This document shows positions 14,200-29,479 of a DNA stretch of 62,000 nucleotides, piece by piece. The first letter of the stretch is position 1; the number at the start of each line of letters is the position of its first letter. Source of the stretch: Chrysomallon squamiferum (taxonomy: Eukaryota > Mollusca > Gastropoda > Neomphalida > Peltospiridae). Below the pieces are notes generated by a model that did not search any database, was not told where the DNA came from, and saw only the letters and a program-made list of their open reading frames with translations. The translations under genes and the position numbers were made by a program. The stretch is from NCBI GenBank assembly GCA_012295275.1, contig CM022674.1, positions 7,611,436-7,673,435 of the forward strand, read 5' to 3'.

Positions 14200-14702
14200 T
14201 GTTAGTAACACCACCATACAACTAATATTACTAATACAACAACAGCTACTACTACTGTCACTGCTATTACCACTACTTCTATTACTACATTTTCATCACA
14301 AATAAATAATAGTCCTACTGCTGCTACTGCTACTACAACGACAGTATTAAAAACAGCAGCTACTACTAATACTACTACTCTGTTACGACAACTGCAACAA
14401 CTCCCGGGTTCGAATCATCATCATCATCGTCATCATCGCGATAACAATGATCGTAATAGTGATGACGATAATGATGATGATAATAATAATTAAAGAAACA
14501 CAGCACATGGTAATAAAAACGTTTAAGTACAAATTACTGCGAGTTTTTAGCTTTACGATGTTTGTAGTATTATTCGATACGTCGATAGTATGAAATATAT
14601 ATGTTGTGTGCACAAAGAGATCTAATACAAAGATTATTTCTGTCACAACGTGTCTGAAATAATAACGATGTTTTACGCTTCAGTGAGTTTCACGTTTTAC
14701 TA

Positions 14703-14755
<53 letters not shown>

Positions 14756-14830
14756 TACATACATAAATAATATTTTTTTTCTTCTCTCTTTTTTTATTAC
14801 TATTATTTTTTTTTTTTTTTTTTGTGGAGA
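14200..14830. repeat. Triplet tracts, (CA)n and poly-T
   Basis: ACT/ACA triplets 14200-14400, CAT/GAT triplets 14415-14490, CA at 14705-14752 and T runs 14790-14823. Confidence 0.85.
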
Positions 14831-16949
<2,119 letters not shown>

Positions 16950-16950
16950 T

Positions 16951-17005
<55 letters not shown>

Positions 17006-17174
17006 TAATAATAACAATAATAATAACAATAATAATAATAAAACCCCCGCTGTTTTTGAGATTTGGTAATTACTTGTTGCTGAGAAGACAGGTTCGTGTA
17101 GTGTGACAGGGTGAATTAGTTAAAACTGTTGTTAAATAAATCTTTGACATGTTTTGACAAACAGCAGTAAATAA

Positions 17175-17244
<70 letters not shown>

Positions 17245-17465
17245 GCAATAGTAATAGTAGTAGCAGTAGTAATAGTAGTGATGATGATGATAATAATAAT
17301 AATAGTAGTGGTAGTAGTTGTAGTAATAATGATAATAGTAATAATAATAATAGTAGTAGTAGTAGTAGTAATAGTAGTAGTTATAGTAATGATGATGATA
17401 ATAATAATAATAATAGTAGTAGTAGTAGTAGTAGTAGTAGTAATAATGATAATAATAATAATAAT

Positions 17466-17550
<85 letters not shown>
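16950..17550. repeat. Compound AAT / AGT / GAT / TA / GA microsatellite
   Basis: AAT (16952-17040 and 17178-17240), then mixed AGT and GAT triplets to 17470, TA to 17502 and GA to 17548. A 110-bp non-repetitive stretch separates the two AAT blocks. Confidence 0.95.
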
Positions 17551-17552
<2 letters not shown>

Positions 17553-17610
17553 TTCATAAATACTGTCTGCTCAAAAATGTTATTATTATTATTATTAATA
17601 AATACAAAAG

Positions 17611-17720
17611 TTACACACACAGAGAGAAAAATAGAGACATATGTAGATAAACACACATACATTCTGAGCTAGTTTTACAGAGGATTCCAATAGATGGTCA
17701 GAGAGAGAGAGAGATTATAA
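17611..17720. repeat. Dispersed repeat copy B plus short (GA)n
   Basis: This is a direct-orientation copy of the repeat at 12350, about 90% identical over about 90 bp, again ending at GATGGTCAGAGAGAG. The GA tract here is short. Confidence 0.7.
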
Positions 17721-18274
17721 GAGAGAGTTTTGTTTTTCAGTTTGAACTGTCCTCAAAAATTGAAAATAAATGAAAAACTTTTGCTCTGTCCCCTCTTTCA
17801 TTCCTTAATTAAAGTCGTTTTTTTTTTTAAAAATCAAAATATTGAAACTAAAAAATGATAAACTTAAATCTAAAATTCAAGATAACAAAAAACAATTTTT
17901 AAATTTAAAAATATATATATAACTAAAAAAAGGATTAAATATAAATAAAATGAAAAAAAAAAGAAAAGCAACAATAAACAATAACGAAATAAAATTTTTG
18001 AAAAACACCCAAAGGCTTGAATAAAATCAAGACAACACCGAAGGTGAAAGATTCATCTTTTTTAATTTGACGCTTTCTTTATAGAAATTCCATTCCCGTC
18101 AGAACAGCATTTATTTAGTAGCTTTTTTTAAATTTTCATCCATTACAGTTAATGCTTAGAGCAAGACACGAAACACTGTCGCAGTGAAGTGAACAAATCT
18201 CTCTTGTGCCGCGGATTTCATTGATCAGACTGGAAAATCATTTCAATGACTTTGATTACTCCAAGAACAGCCTC
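17721..18274. other. A-rich DNA, no gene
   Basis: Long A-rich stretches to 18000, then plain sequence to the minisatellite. Confidence 0.6.
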
Positions 18275-19700
18275 GGAAGCTTGATGTAATTTGAAACTGT
18301 ACGAATTGTTGTGTAACTTGATGTAATTTGAAACTGTACGAATTGTCGTGATTGTTTGGTGTAATTTGAAACTGTACGAATTGTTGTGTAACTTGATGTA
18401 ATCTGAAACTGTACGAATTGTTGTGTAACTTGGTGTAATTTGAAACTGTACGAATTGTTGTGTAACTTGGTGTAATTTGAAACAATACGAATTGTTGTGT
18501 AACTTAGTGTAATTTGAAACTGTACGAATTGTTGTGTAACTTGGTGTAATTTGAAACAGTACGAATTGTTGTGTAACTTGATGTAATTTGAAATTGTAGG
18601 AATTGTTGTGTAACTTGGTGTAATTTGAAATTGTACGAATTGTTGTGTAACTTGGTGTAATTTGAAATTGTACGAATTGTTGTGTAACTTGATGTAATTT
18701 GAAACTGTAGGAATTGTTTGTAACTTTGTAATTTGAAACAATACGAATTGTTTGTAACTTAGTGTAATTTGAAACTGTACGAATTGTGTGTAACTTGGTG
18801 TAATTTTACGAATTGATATAACTTGGTGTAATTTGAAATTGTACGAATTGTTGTGTAACTTGGTGTAATTTGAAACTGTTCGAATTGTTGTGTAACTTGA
18901 TGTAATTTGAAACTGTACGAATTGTCGTGATTGCTTGGTATAACTTGGTGTAATTTGAAATTGTAGGAATTGTTGTGTAACTTGGTGTAATTTGAAATTG
19001 TACGAATTGTGTAACTTGATGTAATTTGGAACTGTACGAATTGTCGTGATTGCTTGGTATAATTTGGTGTAATTTGAAATTGTAGGAATTGTTGTGTAAC
19101 TTGATGTAATTTGAAACTGTACGAATTGTTGTGTAACTTGATGTAATTTGAAATTGTACGAATTGTTGTGTAACTTGATGTAATTTGAAATTGTACGATT
19201 TGTTGTGATAATTTGGTGTAATTTGAAATTGTACGAATTGTTGTGTAACTTTATATAGCCTGAAACTGTACGAATTTCCATGATAACTTAATGTAATTTG
19301 AAACTTTAAGAACTGTCTGGATAACTATCGTGATAACTTGATGTTATTTAAAACTGATCTGTACAAATTCTCAAAGACTGATATCATTTATAACTGTAGA
19401 AATTATATCTTGTTCTAGTTTAAAACTACAAATTGTGATAACTTGATGTTATTTAAAATTGTACAAATTGTGATATCTTGATGTAATTTAAAAATGTACA
19501 AATTATGATATCTTGATGTAGTTTAAAACTGTACAAATTGTCATGACTTAATGTAATTTAAAACTATAAGATTTGTGATATCTTGATATAATTCAAAACG
19601 GTTGAAATTGTGATGTCTCGATGTAATTTAAAATTGTACAGATTGTTATAACATGATGTTATTAAAAACTGTACGATTTTTTCATAAGTATATATGATTC
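18275..19700. repeat. 37-bp minisatellite, roughly 38 units
   Basis: The consensus contains GTAATTTGAAACTGTACGAA then TTGTTGTGTAACTTGAT. Units are well conserved to about 19270 and then degrade, shortening to about 33 bp (TTGTGATATCTTGATG...). A 341-codon minus-strand frame (18256-19281) is open, but it is low-complexity and a product of the repeat. Confidence 0.95.
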
Positions 19701-20105
19701 AAGAACGTACTTTTAAACTGCAGGAACTGTCTTACAACTTTACGTAGCAAGTTTAACACAGATATGTTATTTCACACAAGTATTTCATCCCCGTTTTTTT
19801 CATTCTGTCTGATTCATCAGCTGGGCGACATTTTTATCCAGCATTAAAACCTGGAGGATTTTCACGTGGTAGAGAAAGAAATCTTTTAAACACTGACAGA
19901 AGTAAATTTAGATTTTTCTCTTAACTCGTAATTGACTTCGCACGTTTTCTCAGTTTCCAATTCCAAACGCTGATCTAAATTAATGTCTTGATGTCTAGCT
20001 GGTTTATTTCTCACAGTCACTCGTACATATCTGTTTCGTTTTTTCTGTGTGTAAGAAATAACAGTGTGTATTAGGGTATATTTCATGTAAACTAATATGT
20101 AAAAG

Positions 20106-20176
<71 letters not shown>

Positions 20177-20435
20177 CATACCCATGTATATGTATTTGTG
20201 TATGTAGCACTTACAAATACCTAGTAATATCTGATGTATGTATGTTTGTATGTGTATATGTATGTATGTGTCTATGTGTATATGTGTATGTGTATATGTA
20301 AGTATATATATATATATGTAATTATGTATTTATATAAATATGTAAGTATGTATGTACGTACATACGCACGTATATATAAACGTATATATGTATGCATGTT
20401 TGTTCATGTATATGTATGCACGTGCTCGTGTACTG
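19701..20435. repeat. (TA)n, (GA)n and (TATG)n region
   Basis: TA at 20108-20137, GA to 20174 and TATG/TGTA words 20235-20420. The first 400 bp are plain. Confidence 0.8.
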
Positions 20436-21295
20436 TGTATACCTCGTGAGCTAGGAAAACATAGAAAAGAGGTGAAGCTGATTGAAAAGTTGAAGTGTGA
20501 AGTGAAATTTCTATTACAGAGAAACCAAACAGAGACAAATGACAGGTTTAAAGTAACAGATCACATGAAATATGCGTTGTAACACAACTGTGTTTTTATG
20601 TGTTGAACTCTTTTTATGTGTTTAACTGGTTTTATTTCGTAAATAAAAGTGTGACGTCACTGTGAAGTGAAACCTGTTTAACTTAAACACGTGCCCGTTA
20701 TTTACTTATTTAATTTATTATTATTATTATTATTAATTAATTAATTAATTATTATTATTTAGTTTAGATATTGTATGTCTGTAGTTGGCAGAATGGATGG
20801 TGTATAGATATTTTAAGATGGTTTATGTAACAAGTGCTGCTTGGACTAAAAATAGATTCTTGATATTTAATGTAAAATATATTTTACCTTATAATGTTCA
20901 ATTAGTGATGGCCACATAAAGTTTTTTAGTGTATGAACGTTACTTTTTTCTTTTCTTTTTCTTTTTTTGGTTTCTTCTCTTTTGTTTGTTTGTTTGTTTC
21001 TTTCTTTTCTTGTTTTCTTCTTTATTTTTGTTATTCCAGTCTCAAGTATTGCTAAGTTTTAAATATTTTGTTTTCCTCAAAAAAAAACCAAAACACAAAA
21101 AAAAAACAAACAAACAAAATAAAACTAAATCAAATCAAAAAAAAAAAAAAAAAAAAAAAAATAAAAAATAAAATAAAATAAAATAAAGAAGAAGAAAAAT
21201 AATAAAAGGTTTTTGATGTAATATTTTCATAAACAGGAGTCTGTCTCATATGAAAATTGATTATTTTAGCTGGAACTGATAATAAACAAATGAGC
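20436..21295. other. AT-rich DNA with pyrimidine and purine runs
   Basis: T/C-rich 20940-21030 and A-rich 21080-21200, plus (TTA)n near 20720. No gene. Confidence 0.6.
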
Positions 21296-21360
21296 TCACC
21301 GCCGAAATTCGATCCGACAACCTGCAAAGTCACATTTTAACCCCTCAACTATACATCACG
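21296..21360 (-). mobile_element. tRNA-related SINE head
   Basis: The minus strand reads TATAGTTGAGGGGTTAA (A-box-like, 21337-21353) and GGATCGAATTT (B-box-like, 21305-21315) at the spacing of a tRNA gene. The arms do not form a complete cloverleaf, so this is a SINE head or tRNA relic, not a working tRNA. On the same strand it runs on toward the T-rich tract at 21130-21190. Confidence 0.4.
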
Positions 21361-22021
21361 TTGAAAACGAATATTTGAGAAGACAGGGTGTAATACACTT
21401 GATGTTTACTTCTTTTTACAGCGAGTACAACGAGATATCTCAGTACATATAAACAAAAATAAGACAGATATTTACTTATTTTGTATTAATTATAACGAGT
21501 ATACATGGATGTATCAGTTTAACACAAACAATAACAAAACATACATTTACTGATTTTATCCAAACAGAAATAAAACGAGTGGTTGTTTGACAATCACATT
21601 TTACTTTTCAAACTCACAAGACAAAAGTTATTTTATTGCATTCTGGGAAAACGTCTTCACTGAAACACTACCGAGAGCGCCACGTGTAAACTACAACACA
21701 GCTGTTATCAGCAGCTACAACATCTAGCTAAACATACTACTGTGTATTTAAAACGTTTTCTTTGACTCAGTCTCTGAAGATCAATAAAACTGAACACAAA
21801 ACAGAGTCTCAGTCAAACATTTCCTGTCCCTTCGCTCTGGATTTTATTGATGCTGTAAGCGACTTCCAGCGACTCAGCTGGCGACATCAACTCACAGACC
21901 AGCAGCATCTGCTGACTACACAAATAGTCAGTGAACCAGCTGTCACTCAGATTAACAGTTAATATTACCATTATGACAGCGTATGTACAGAGAGAAACAG
22001 AACCATACAAAGTGAACGCTA
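21361..22021. other. Non-repetitive DNA, no gene recognised
   Basis: A 66-codon plus-strand frame (21762-21962) and an overlapping minus-strand frame are open; neither is recognisable. Confidence 0.4.
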
Positions 22022-22300
22022 ATGTAGTATAGTGCGGTACATTGTATTGTGTTTAGTACAGTATAGTACAGTGCAATGCTGTGTTTATATAGTATAGTAC
22101 AGTGTTGTGTTTATATAGTATAGTACAGTGTTGTGTTTATATAGTATAGTACAGTGTTGTGTTTATATAGTATAGTACAGTGCAGTGTTTATATAGTATA
22201 GTACAGTGCAATGCTGTGTTTATATAGTATAGTACAGTGCTGTGTTTATATAGTATAGTACAGAGTTGTGTGTTTAGTACAGTGTAGTAGATTTATTATA
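22022..22300. repeat. 26-bp minisatellite
   Basis: About nine units of GTGTTGTGTTTATATAG plus TATAGTACA. Confidence 0.9.
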
Positions 22301-22439
22301 TTATAGAGCAATTTAGGCCCACTATATTTGGTACAGTTTTATTCACTGCACTATGTTCAGTATGTGTGTTTGCTTAGAGTAATCAACATCGTACTAACCT
22401 CATTTCTGCATCACACTGAGTATAATACGGATTAATTTA

Positions 22440-22650
22440 GAATAGTGTACTGTATTCAGAATAGTGTAGACTAGTGTGGAATAGTGTGTACTATATTCAG
22501 AATAGTGTTGAATAGTGTACTATATTCAGAATAGTGCAGAATAGTGTTGAATAGTGTGGAATAGTTTACTATATTCAGAATAGTGTGGAATAGTGTACTA
22601 TATTCAGAGTAGTGTGGAGTAGTGTACTATATTTAGTGTAGTGTAGAAAT
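22440..22650. repeat. Minisatellite of GAATAGTGT/ACTATATTCA words
   Basis: Units of about 29-40 bp contain GAATAGTGTACTATATTCA and AGAATAGTGTG. Confidence 0.85.
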
Positions 22651-23390
22651 GAGGGCAGTACGGTGTTGCTTATTTAAGTTACGCTAAGTAATTGCATGCA
22701 GCGTAATGTCGTCTGCAGAGTGAAATGTTTGTGAATGTATCGAGGCTGACATGACAAGTTTAAAGTGATGAATTTATCTCGTGTAGATGCAGTTAAATAA
22801 AGTTTCCCTGGCTGACTTGACGCTGCCTAAACGACAACGTGCTTGACGTCAATCACGGCAATAGGTCAACAGGCTGTCAGTTGAAGTACTCGACAAATCT
22901 TCGTCCTCATCAAAGAAGATTCTCAGATCTAATATTACCCCCCACCTTACCCCCACCTCCCCCCTCCGCGCGCCGCTGTAGAGAAAAGAGACCCGTGCTG
23001 CGACAAGGCGATTAAAATTAACTTGTCTCTCTTGACAAACACAGTCAATCGGATTTCTCCGACAGGTGACGGAAAAAGACGAACGCGCAACGTTCAGCCT
23101 CGGATCAGTTTTACGACGGTGTGTGTGTGTGTGCGCGGAGGTAAGAACAGAGAGGTTTGTCTGACCTGTGAGACGTCGTCGTAGTTGAATTTCACGAGAA
23201 CCTCTTCAAATAAACCTCTTTGTATTGCGAATACAACTCATAGAAATATAGCAGAGATATTTCAATAATTTCATAAATTGTATAATGTCCTCTTTTTTTT
23301 TCTTCTTCTCTTTTTCACTGTACACTGTTATGTAATGAATATTTAAATTCATTATGCCGATCTCATACAGAACAACCTATATGTGTATCT
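22651..23390. promoter_or_regulatory. Non-repetitive island, candidate regulatory element
   Basis: 22780-23200 is unusually complex and GC-rich, with a C-rich run (22930-22970) and CGCGCGCCGC, then GATTAAAATTAACTTGTC. No convincing frame. A regulatory role is inference. Confidence 0.25.
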
Positions 23391-24086
23391 ATATGTGTGT
23401 TTTGAGTAATAATTTGAATGTATGTGTGCATGCATGCATATATGCATTTCTGAATGTATGTATTTATGTATTTATGTAAGTGTCTGTATATTTGTATTCA
23501 TGTACATATGTATGTATGTACGTTTGTCTGTTTTGACTCTAACACAATAAAGTGTTTAACAAGTTCTCACTAATAATTTATTTTGACAGTGAAAAGCTGT
23601 CTCTCTCTATCTCTCTCTCTATCTCAGTAATATATTCATTTCACTATCTGTCGTATACAAATTGCTCGCCATAAAAGTGACAAAAGTGGAAGCGTTAACC
23701 CTGTCAGAGATCAGCGAGATTCTGTTCGTACTTAATTAATTACACTCGTTTAATTCAGCGTCCCTCAGACGAGCTGTCCACTGACATAACAGAAAAACAC
23801 TCGTTAATATCCCACATGGAAATCTGCGTGGTCGCTGGGCTCGTATAATTACGCGTGTTCAGATGTGTGCAGGGAGTTTAGCTAATTAGATGTAATACAA
23901 GATGGGTGAATCTTGTGTCTGAGAAATTTGTACAAGAAAGAAAATTAGAGAGAGAATTAATATGAAGTATTGTTGTTGTTGTATTATTATTATTATAATT
24001 GTTATTATTATTGTTATTATTGTTGTTATTATTGTTATTATTATTATTGTTATTGTTATTATTATTGTTATTATTATTATTGTTAC

Positions 24087-24118
<32 letters not shown>

Positions 24119-24707
24119 CTACTACTACTACTACTAGTATTAGTATTAGTAGTAGTAATAGTAGTAGTAGTAGTAATAGTAGTAGTATTTTTTGAATGAA
24201 AGAAGGAAAATGGTTAATACATTTTAAACAAAGTCTTAATAAAAACTGTATGTATATATATATATATATTTATTTAAAAATTTATTTATTTAAAACTACG
24301 CGAAAATTATTTTTGGTATTCTAGAAAATAATGTAGATAAAAACGTTGTGAGCATTTCTTTTTTTTTTTTTTTTTCTTTTTTTTTTTTTATATATTTCAT
24401 TTTAGAAAATATTTTTTTATTTTTTTAAATATTGTAAATAATTAAAAAAAAAAATTCATTAATGTTTTTACTGGAAATAGTGTCCAAAATGACGCTTTAT
24501 ATTTTCTTCTGTACACCTGTTTCATTCTGGTCAAACTCTGACTGATTTCAACGAATGTTTAAATAACGTTTATTTCAAACTGGGTCTTGCGTGGACACAG
24601 TGAGGTGCCTGCTGGTTTGAAAAAAAAAAAAAAAAAAAAAGTAAGAAAAAAAGATGGCGACAGTGTAAGCACATTACTGTGTTCAGCCAGGCGGAAAATA
24701 AGCAACT
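23391..24707. repeat. TATG, TTA/TTG/ACT/AGT and poly-T tracts
   Basis: TATG words 23395-23525; triplets 23970-24192; T runs 24355-24450; poly-A 24620-24640. The intervening 23530-23960 is plain DNA. Confidence 0.8.
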
Positions 24708-24986
24708 AAGAAGTGAACTGGATGCAACGTCAGCTGAGCTGTGATGAAATTAACTCGTCACAAGCAGCACCATTCATGGCGGAGTCTGAGTTAAACAAAC
24801 GTTACGTTGGTGCGTTTTATTCAGACTCAGACTGAAATCCTGAAGCAAAGACAGCAACAACTGTGAGAGACAAACACGCAGATCAAAGGCGTATCAACGT
24901 AACGTTTGTTTAATTTAGGATCCGCCATGAATTGTCCTGTTTGTGACAAGATGGAGTTGATTGAAGATGCACCCAGTTCACCTCTT
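24708..24986. repeat. Long imperfect inverted repeat (arms about 100 bp)
   Basis: The left arm (24708-24814) and the reverse complement of the right arm (24890-24986) share GTGAACTGG, GTCACAA, ATTCATGGCGGA and TTAAACAAACGTTACGTTG, with scattered mismatches. The central loop is about 75 bp. No clear target duplication is visible. It is bounded by poly-A on the left (24620-24640) and a TATG array on the right. It could be a foldback MITE or a hairpin locus. Confidence 0.7.
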
Positions 24987-25044
24987 ACTTATGTATATGT
25001 ATGTATGAATGTATGCATGTATTATATGTGTCAATGTATGTATG

Positions 25045-25078
<34 letters not shown>

Positions 25079-25215
25079 TGTATGTACGTACGTACGTACG
25101 TACATACGTAAGTAGGTATGTATATATATGTATGTATGTATGTAGGTAGGTATATATGTATGTATGTATGGATGTGTGTATGTATGTATGTATGTATGTG
25201 TGTATTTGTATATCA
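24987..25215. repeat. (TATG)n microsatellite
   Basis: TATG repeat with TACG variants near 25085. Confidence 0.95.
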
Positions 25216-25670
25216 CTTCAAAACTTCAATGATGGGTCACTACTGCCATTCGCTACATCATTAGTTTCTTAAAAGTCTGTACGTGACAGGCACACATCGA
25301 ACATGCTTGAACGTATAATTGTTAAAACGTGCTGAATGATGCAGTAGTAGAAACCAGTCTCAGTTTTGACGCCAAATGTAGAAAACTCTTCACATTCCTC
25401 ATTAAAATCTGCCTCAAGTAATCTGATATTTGTTTACAAAAATTACCAGTGTGATTAATTAATCTTTTACTTCATTCTGAGCAAAGAAAAATAGCAAGAT
25501 ACAAACTCCCCAAGCCAGTAGAACCCCACATGAAGTAGAACATCAAAGACAATTACAACAATGAACATATAATAAACAGCAACAATGAAAGAATAAAAAA
25601 TAAGGGTACTGAGTGTACATTATCAGTGTATGTTGACAGTCTAATTACGTGCGTAATAGTTTGTTGGAAT
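25216..25670. other. Plain AT-rich DNA, no gene
   Basis: Nothing recognisable. Confidence 0.5.
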
Positions 25671-25983
25671 GCAGATATATATTGCTGCAAAAGAAGAACA
25701 CATACACTAACATATATAAAAATCTATTTTCCCTTTTAAATTTACAATTCCCTTTTCACTGTATATACACACACACAGATACAGACAGACATACAGACAG
25801 ACAGACAGACATACACACATATAGTCATCTAGATATATATCTTAGTAAATTAGTTTGATAGAAAATTTTACTAAAATAAGATATGTATGTATGTATATAT
25901 ATATAGTGAAAAGGCAATTGTAAATTTTAAAGGGAAAACAGATTTTTGTATGTAAATACTTTGACGTATATATTTACATCTGC
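25671..25983. repeat. Imperfect inverted repeat around a CAGA/TA microsatellite
   Basis: The core arms 25710-25768 and 25892-25953 share AAAAATCTATTTTCCC, TTTACAATT and CCTTTTCACT. Weaker similarity (GCAGAT...) extends outward on both sides. The loop holds CAGACAGA and TATG microsatellites and a smaller palindrome. It may be a decayed foldback element. Confidence 0.65.
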
Positions 25984-26534
25984 CTTATACAGAAGTGTAT
26001 TCAGCATTTTACATATTTAAAACTACACATGGATTCATTAATATCTGATAATTCTCACTTGACAACTAACAGCTGACATGTGTTTGTTTTGAAGCAAACA
26101 GACTGTTTCGTATAAATAGAAACAATAAAAATCACTAGATGCCGGAATGTTTCTTTGTTCAGATCAATATTGTTATTTAACATTAAAGCCGATTAATACG
26201 CTCTGTGGCGATCTGTGGAAACTTTCTGTAAGAATAATGCAACTGTGGGGAACAAAACGTAAAAATGTTTAATGAAAATTGCCATAAAAGTCTCCAGGTA
26301 TAAGCTGAGAGTGAAACGAAACAAGCACAAAGTCAGGTTCGTGGGACACGTAAAAACGCGAAAGTGTCAATTTGGGATCCCCTAAACGACGTATTTGAGT
26401 CTGGAACCTAGTTTTTCTGTGATTATCTACGTAATGATGTCACTGGAGAATTCTGTGGTTAGTATCTAAAAGTAGGTCACCAGAAATCTTACAGCCTAAT
26501 TGTCGAATGACATGCAAATATGTTCTGACATAAC
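25984..26534. other. Plain AT-rich DNA, no gene
   Basis: Nothing recognisable before the CA-rich minisatellite. Confidence 0.5.
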
Positions 26535-28495
26535 TACACTGACACACACACAGACACATACACAGACACACACACAGAGACACATACACAGACACATACA
26601 CAGACACATATACCAACATACACACAGACACATACACAGACACACACACGGACACATACACAGCCACATATACAGACACATACACATACACAGCCACACA
26701 CACAGACACATACACAGACACATACACAGACACATACACGTACACAGACACATATACCAACATACACACACACGGACACATACACAGCCACATATACAGA
26801 CACATACACATACACATACACAGCCACACACACAGACACATACACAGACACATACAGACACACACAGACACATACACAGACACATACACGTACACAGACA
26901 CATATACCAACATACACACAGACACATACACAGACACATACACAGACACATACACAGACACACACAGACACATACACAGACACATACACGTACACAGACA
27001 CATATACCAACATACACACAGACACACACACGGACACATACACAGCCACATATACAGACACATACACATACACATACACATACACAGCCACACACACACA
27101 CAGACAACATACACAGACACATACACAGACACACACAGACACATACACAGACACATACACGTACACAGACACATACACAGACACACACAGACACATACAC
27201 AGACAAATACACAGACACATACACAGTCACACACATACACATACACAGACACATACACAGACACATATACCAACATACACACAGACACATACACAGACAC
27301 ATATAGCAACATACACACATACACACACAGACACATAAACAGACACATATACCAACATACACACATACACATACACAGACACATATACCAACATACACAC
27401 AGACACACACAGACACATACACATATACCAACATACACACAGACATATACACAGACACACACACATACACATACACACATACACATACACACACACAGTC
27501 ACACATACACACACAGCACACATACACAGACACATATACCAACATACACACAGACACATACACAGACACATATAGCAACATACACACATACACACACACA
27601 GACACATAAACAGACACATATACCAACATATACACACATACACATACACAGACACATATACCAACATACACACAGACACACACACAGACACATACATATA
27701 CCAACATACACACAGACATATACACAGACACACACACATACACATACACACATACACAGACACATACACAGACACATACACAGACACATATACCAACATA
27801 CACACAGACACATACACAGACACATATAGCAACATACACACATACACACACACAGACACATACATAGACACATATACCAACATACACACATACACATACA
27901 CAGACACATATACCAACATACACACAGACACATACACAGACACATACACAGACACATACACAGACACATACACAGACACACACAGAGACACATACACAGA
28001 CACTTATACCAACATACGCACAGACACACACACAGACACATACACACACACACACACACACAGACACACATATACATACATACATAACACACAACATATA
28101 TACATACACATACATATACACACATACTAAACACACACATACACACACACATACACATACATACATACTAACACACACATACACATACATACATACTAAC
28201 ACACACACACACATACATACATACATACATACTAACACATACATACATACATACTAACACACACACATACACATACATACATACTAACACACATATACAC
28301 ATACATACATACTAACACACATACACATTCATACATACTAACACACACATACACATACATACATACTAAGAAACACACATACACATACATACATACTAAC
28401 ACATACACCCACACATATACACACACAGACCCATACATTCATACTAACACACACACATACACAAAAATTCATTCACAAAGAATATACGTAAACTC
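26535..28495. repeat. CA-rich minisatellite, about 1.95 kb
   Basis: The array is built from CACATACACAGA-type words with ATATACCAACATACACAC inserts. A higher-order period of about 254-269 bp is marked by TATAGCAACATACAC at 27302, 27571 and 27825. The last 400 bp shift to CATACATACTAACACA. Open frames across it (up to 582 codons, Cys/Val-rich) are repeat translations. Confidence 0.95.
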
Positions 28496-28496
28496 A

Positions 28497-28575
28497 ACAC
28501 ACACACACACATACACATGTACCTGTGTGTGTGTGTGTGCGTGTGTGTGTGTGTGTGCGTGTGTGTGTGTGTAAC
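28497..28575. repeat. Mirror-oriented (CA)n / (GT)n palindrome
   Basis: A CA tract meets a GT tract across the short centre CATGTACCTG, so the two halves are complementary and could form a hairpin or cruciform. Confidence 0.7.
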
Positions 28576-28859
28576 CAGACACGAGATAAATATAAAACAA
28601 AGTACTGAAGAACTTTCCACATGAAGTGATGTATATTAAAATAAAATAACTTTAATATATATATATATGTATGCATGTACGTGTGTGTATGTGTGTATGT
28701 GTTTGTATATATGTAAAATTGATAGTATAACTGTGATACAGTTTGTCAGATGACTGGTCGAGATCGCAGTGTCTTCAGGTTTCAAACACTGGTCTAGCGT
28801 CTCATCTCGACTGATCAATATCAAACACTACGCTGTTCTCAGAGCAGACGAGCTCTCGT

Positions 28860-29100
28860 TCTCGCTGCATCAAAATAAAATAAAATAACATGAACGAAAT
28901 AATAATAATAATAATAATAATATAAGAACATAATAATACAAAAAATAAAATAAAATAAAATAAAATAAATATTATAAAATAAAGTAAGTAAAATAAAATA
29001 AAATAAGAAAAATAAAACTATATAAATTAAAATAAAAAATAAAATAAAATAAAGTAGATAAAATAAAATAAATATAATAATACAAATTGAAGTTTTGGTG
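28860..29100. repeat. (AAAAT)n and (AAT)n tract
   Basis: AAAAT pentamers with AAT runs and substitutions. The next 380 bp are plain AT-rich DNA. Confidence 0.85.
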
Positions 29101-29479
29101 TGTTTTATGTTTGGTTTTTTTATTATAAAAAAATGAAATAAAATAAAATGCCGTTTAGTATCACAGCTGAGTGAAAAGTCAAGATATTTATTTACATTTT
29201 GACATTAATATTAATGAAACATAAAATTAATTATAACAATTAAACTAATTAAAATCTCGAATACTAATTATGAAACTGGAAATTACGTTATGTATTTTTG
29301 ATAGTGACAGTGATGATGATATTGATAATAGTTTTCGCCAAGTGTTTGATACAACTAACTGAATATTAACGAAATTACTCGAGTAATCATTAGCTGTTCA
29401 CAGATTCAGTGTCGAACGTTAGAATATGAAGTTGTTCATTGTAACAGTCACAGAGCTGGTTAACGAGTCGAGCTTCTCC

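Noticed and set aside
14399-14416. GGGTTCGAATC as a tRNA B box
   Set aside because: There is no A box or foldable arms upstream, and it sits at the edge of triplet repeats.
18256-19281. 341-codon minus-strand frame
   Set aside because: It tracks the 37-bp minisatellite, has no domain and is biased by the repeat.
26440-28244. Long Cys/Val/Tyr-rich open frames (up to 582 codons)
   Set aside because: They are translations of CA-rich satellite in several frames at once.
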